Assembly: GCA_031260765.1 (NCBI GenBank)
Contig: JAISKX010000244.1
Span: 1-6,606 of the forward strand
DNA: 6,606 nucleotides
Origin: Endomicrobium sp.
GTDB lineage: Bacteria; Elusimicrobiota; Endomicrobiia; Endomicrobiales; Endomicrobiaceae
Direction of reading: 5' to 3'
Of the stretch, positions 5,823 through 6,606 are shown piece after piece. The translations under genes and the position numbers were made by a program. How positions within the stretch are numbered: position 1 is the first letter of the stretch; each line of letters opens with the position of its first letter. Below the pieces are notes generated by a model. The model had not been told where the DNA came from. It saw only the letters and a list, made by a program, of their open reading frames with translations, and did not search any database.

Positions 5823-6086
5823 ATGCAATTTGAATGGGACGAAAACAAAATGTTTGACAAAGATGGATATGAGGCGGCGCCAAAAGATACGCTTATAAGT
5901 TTGCAAAATCCGGAGATAATTATTGACGATTTGTCTGCGCCTGAACAACTTATTAGAAAGGAACATAAAACAAGCGTTCCTCTTGATTCGCAAGTTATCA
6001 ATCATTTTAAAGAGTATGCTAAACAGCACAATACACAATATCAAACGGCTATAAACGATTTTTTGCTGTCTCATATTAGTCGGTAA
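5823..6086 (+). CDS. CopG/BrnA-type antitoxin fused to the first codons of a BrnT-like toxin
   Basis: 87 residues from ATG 5823, which has AAGGAA about 5 nt upstream. The first nine residues, MQFEWDENK, are the characteristic opening of BrnT ribonuclease toxins, which normally continue for some 80-90 residues. Here the sequence changes at once to MFDKDGYEAAPKD...APEQLIRKEHKT...HFKEYAKQHNTQYQTAINDFLLSHI, an acidic linker plus a ribbon-helix-helix segment typical of CopG/BrnA antitoxins encoded just downstream of such toxins. The simplest reading is an in-frame deletion that removed the toxin and left its ribosome site and start codon driving the antitoxin. The toxin's catalytic residues are absent. 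An upstream extension of the frame to 5751 lies in the repeat block and is not used here. It may still bind DNA or neutralise a related toxin elsewhere. Confidence 0.7.
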   Translation: MQFEWDENKMFDKDGYEAAPKDTLISLQNPEIIIDDLSAPEQLIRKEHKTSVPLDSQVINHFKEYAKQHNTQYQTAINDFLLSHISR

Positions 6087-6099
6087 AACAATTTTATGG

Positions 6100-6130
6100 T
6101 TTTGTAGGGGCAAATGATTATTTGCCCTAA
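6100..6130. repeat. GTAGGGGCA-type hairpin repeat, copy A
   Basis: GGGCAAAT (6108-6115) pairs perfectly with ATTTGCCC (6120-6127) around GATT, preceded by TTTTGTAGGGGCA (6100-6112), which copy B shares. It lies 13 nt after the chimeric antitoxin stop. A 12-base direct repeat flanks it (6083-6094 and 6131-6142), which resembles a target-site duplication. No T tract follows, so it is not a standard terminator. Confidence 0.7.
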
Positions 6131-6158
6131 GTAAAACAATTTAATATAGATTTTTTGG
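6131..6158. repeat. 28-bp direct repeat, copy 1
   Basis: Identical over 28 bases to 6416-6443. Both copies stand just to the right of a GTAGGGGCA hairpin, so hairpin and direct repeat form a composite unit present twice around the 52-codon gene. The first 12 bases also occur at 6083-6094. Confidence 0.85.
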
Positions 6159-6198
6159 ACGATGAGAATAAAATGAATAAACAAAAAGGTGAAATAAA

Positions 6199-6357
6199 AT
6201 GGAAAATTTACAAATAAGTCCAGATTTTACTGTTGAAGATATTCATAAAATACGCGAATGGAATTATGAGAAACGCAAGAATATGACATTTGAAGAATAT
6301 CTAAACGATGTAGAAAAAGGCGCAAATGAAGCGCTTAAGAAATTGGCAGAATTATAA
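6199..6357 (+). CDS. Small antitoxin-like protein (SPDFTVEDIHKIREWNYE family), partner not seen
   Basis: 52 residues, with an AAGGTGA ribosome site 6 nt before the ATG and an uninterrupted frame to TAA at 6355-6357. It opens with ISPDFTVEDIHKIREWNYE and continues with KRKNMTFEEYLNDVEKGANEALKKLAEL, strongly charged and mainly helical. I recognise the opening as a recurrent small-protein family often met next to PIN-domain or other toxin genes, but from memory only and without a formal family name. No toxin follows here: a hairpin repeat begins 13 nt after the stop. If the antitoxin reading is right, it is an orphan. It is flanked on both sides by the composite repeat, which suggests that it arrived or was duplicated with that unit. 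Confidence 0.7.
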   Translation: MENLQISPDFTVEDIHKIREWNYEKRKNMTFEEYLNDVEKGANEALKKLAEL

Positions 6358-6370
6358 GTTAAAATTTAAG

Positions 6371-6403
6371 TTTTGTAGGGGCAGACCCATGTGTCTGCCC
6401 TAA
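6371..6403. repeat. GTAGGGGCA-type hairpin repeat, copy B
   Basis: GGGCAGAC (6379-6386) pairs perfectly with GTCTGCCC (6393-6400) around a 6-nt loop and shares TTTTGTAGGGGCA (6371-6383) with copy A. The stems of the two copies have changed together (CAAAT/ATTTG against CAGAC/GTCTG), so pairing is kept while the sequence differs. Hairpins of this GTAGGGGCAGACCC type are dispersed in many bacterial genomes. Confidence 0.75.
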
Positions 6404-6415
6404 TAGAAGGAATAT

Positions 6416-6443
6416 GTAAAACAATTTAATATAGATTTTTTGG
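6416..6443. repeat. 28-bp direct repeat, copy 2
   Basis: Identical to 6131-6158. It follows hairpin copy B after 12 bases that are absent between hairpin copy A and its repeat. Confidence 0.85.
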
Positions 6444-6476
6444 GATAATTCGCCCAAAATCGCAAAACAGAAACAC

Positions 6477-6563
6477 AAAGGTTGACAAAACCAGATTTTA
6501 TTTGCTATACAAGCCCCTCAATCAAAAAAAACAACACGGATATTTTATGCAGAGTTCGGAAAA
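6477..6563 (+). repeat. Direct repeat copy 2: promoter and start-codon block
   Basis: Partner of 5726-5811, offset by 751-752 bases. This copy keeps the better -35 box and leads into an ORF that remains open, so it is probably the functional original. Confidence 0.8.
6482..6511 (+). promoter_or_regulatory. Strong probable promoter of the gene at the right edge
   Basis: TTGACA (6482-6487) is a perfect -35. An 18-nt spacer leads to TATACA (6506-6511) with TGC directly before it, an extended -10. The start codon at 6547 lies 35 nt beyond. Its conservation in the duplicated copy supports the box assignment. Confidence 0.7.
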
Positions 6564-6606
6564 ACTTTTCGGCATTGTTCTCAAAAATCCCAAATTCATT
6601 GTTAAT
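6547..6606 (+). CDS. 5' end of an unidentified gene, possibly a membrane transporter
   Basis: Twenty codons (MQSSEKLFGIVLKNPKFIVN) are open to the window edge. The support is a good promoter 35 nt upstream, a weak CGGA ribosome site about 6 nt before the ATG, and the same ATGCAG start in the duplicated block at 5795. A short basic-hydrophobic opening of the kind LFGIVLKNPKFIV is often seen at the N-terminus of RND/MMPL-type exporters just before their first membrane helix, but twenty residues cannot prove this. Confidence 0.5.
   Translation, partial: MQSSEKLFGIVLKNPKFIVN

Noticed and set aside
6174..6218. 14-codon frame just before the 52-codon gene as a leader peptide
   Set aside because: It is very short, has no clear ribosome site and no regulatory codon pattern; chance is more likely.

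Overview
The window is AT-rich bacterial DNA from a Gram-negative-type or otherwise Tat-exporting anaerobe. Neither tRNA gene encodes its 3' CCA. The low G+C, the dispersed repeats and the mix of housekeeping genes with decayed toxin-antitoxin (TA) genes would fit a host-associated or gut lineage. Elusimicrobiota (Endomicrobium-like) is my guess only; no taxonomic marker here settles it.

The left third (1-2405) reads leftwards as one tight operon: tatA, tatC, a DUF362 protein with a Tat-type signal peptide, and a polytopic 4Fe-4S membrane protein cut by the window edge. The first two genes build the twin-arginine export pore, the third is probably a cargo of that pore, and the fourth is probably a membrane electron carrier working with it. 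From a divergent intergenic region (2406-2553) a second operon runs rightwards: a metallo-beta-lactamase-fold hydrolase and a Xer tyrosine recombinase, overlapping by four bases (ATGA). A separate transcription unit follows, with its own promoter, tRNA-Cys(GCA), tRNA-Val(GAC) and a strong intrinsic terminator.

From 4362 to about 4908 there is no believable gene. The stretch holds repeats: a 188-bp imperfect palindrome (4471-4658) and a CTCTCCC-type intergenic repeat with a stable hairpin (about 4726-4890).

The right end (4909-6606) is a small TA neighbourhood. It begins with an intact vapBC pair. Next is an internal scrap of a DUF1016/YhcG-type nuclease gene. Then comes a short gene whose first nine codons look like the start of a BrnT toxin and whose remainder looks like its CopG/BrnA-type antitoxin, so the toxin body seems to have been deleted in frame. 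A 52-codon antitoxin-like gene follows with no partner in view. Two GTAGGGGCA-type hairpin repeats and a 28-bp direct repeat are interspersed. A promoter-plus-start-codon block of about 86 bp occurs twice (5726-5811 and 6477-6563). The second copy starts an ORF that leaves the window; the first is a stranded duplicate that abuts the nuclease scrap and now lies ahead of the chimeric antitoxin. I read this as repeated insertion and deletion that left antitoxins behind and removed toxins. I see no clearly new multi-gene defence system. The most unusual items are the chimeric antitoxin with its duplicated promoter block and the nearly identical 29-bp promoter region shared by the hydrolase/xer operon and vapBC.
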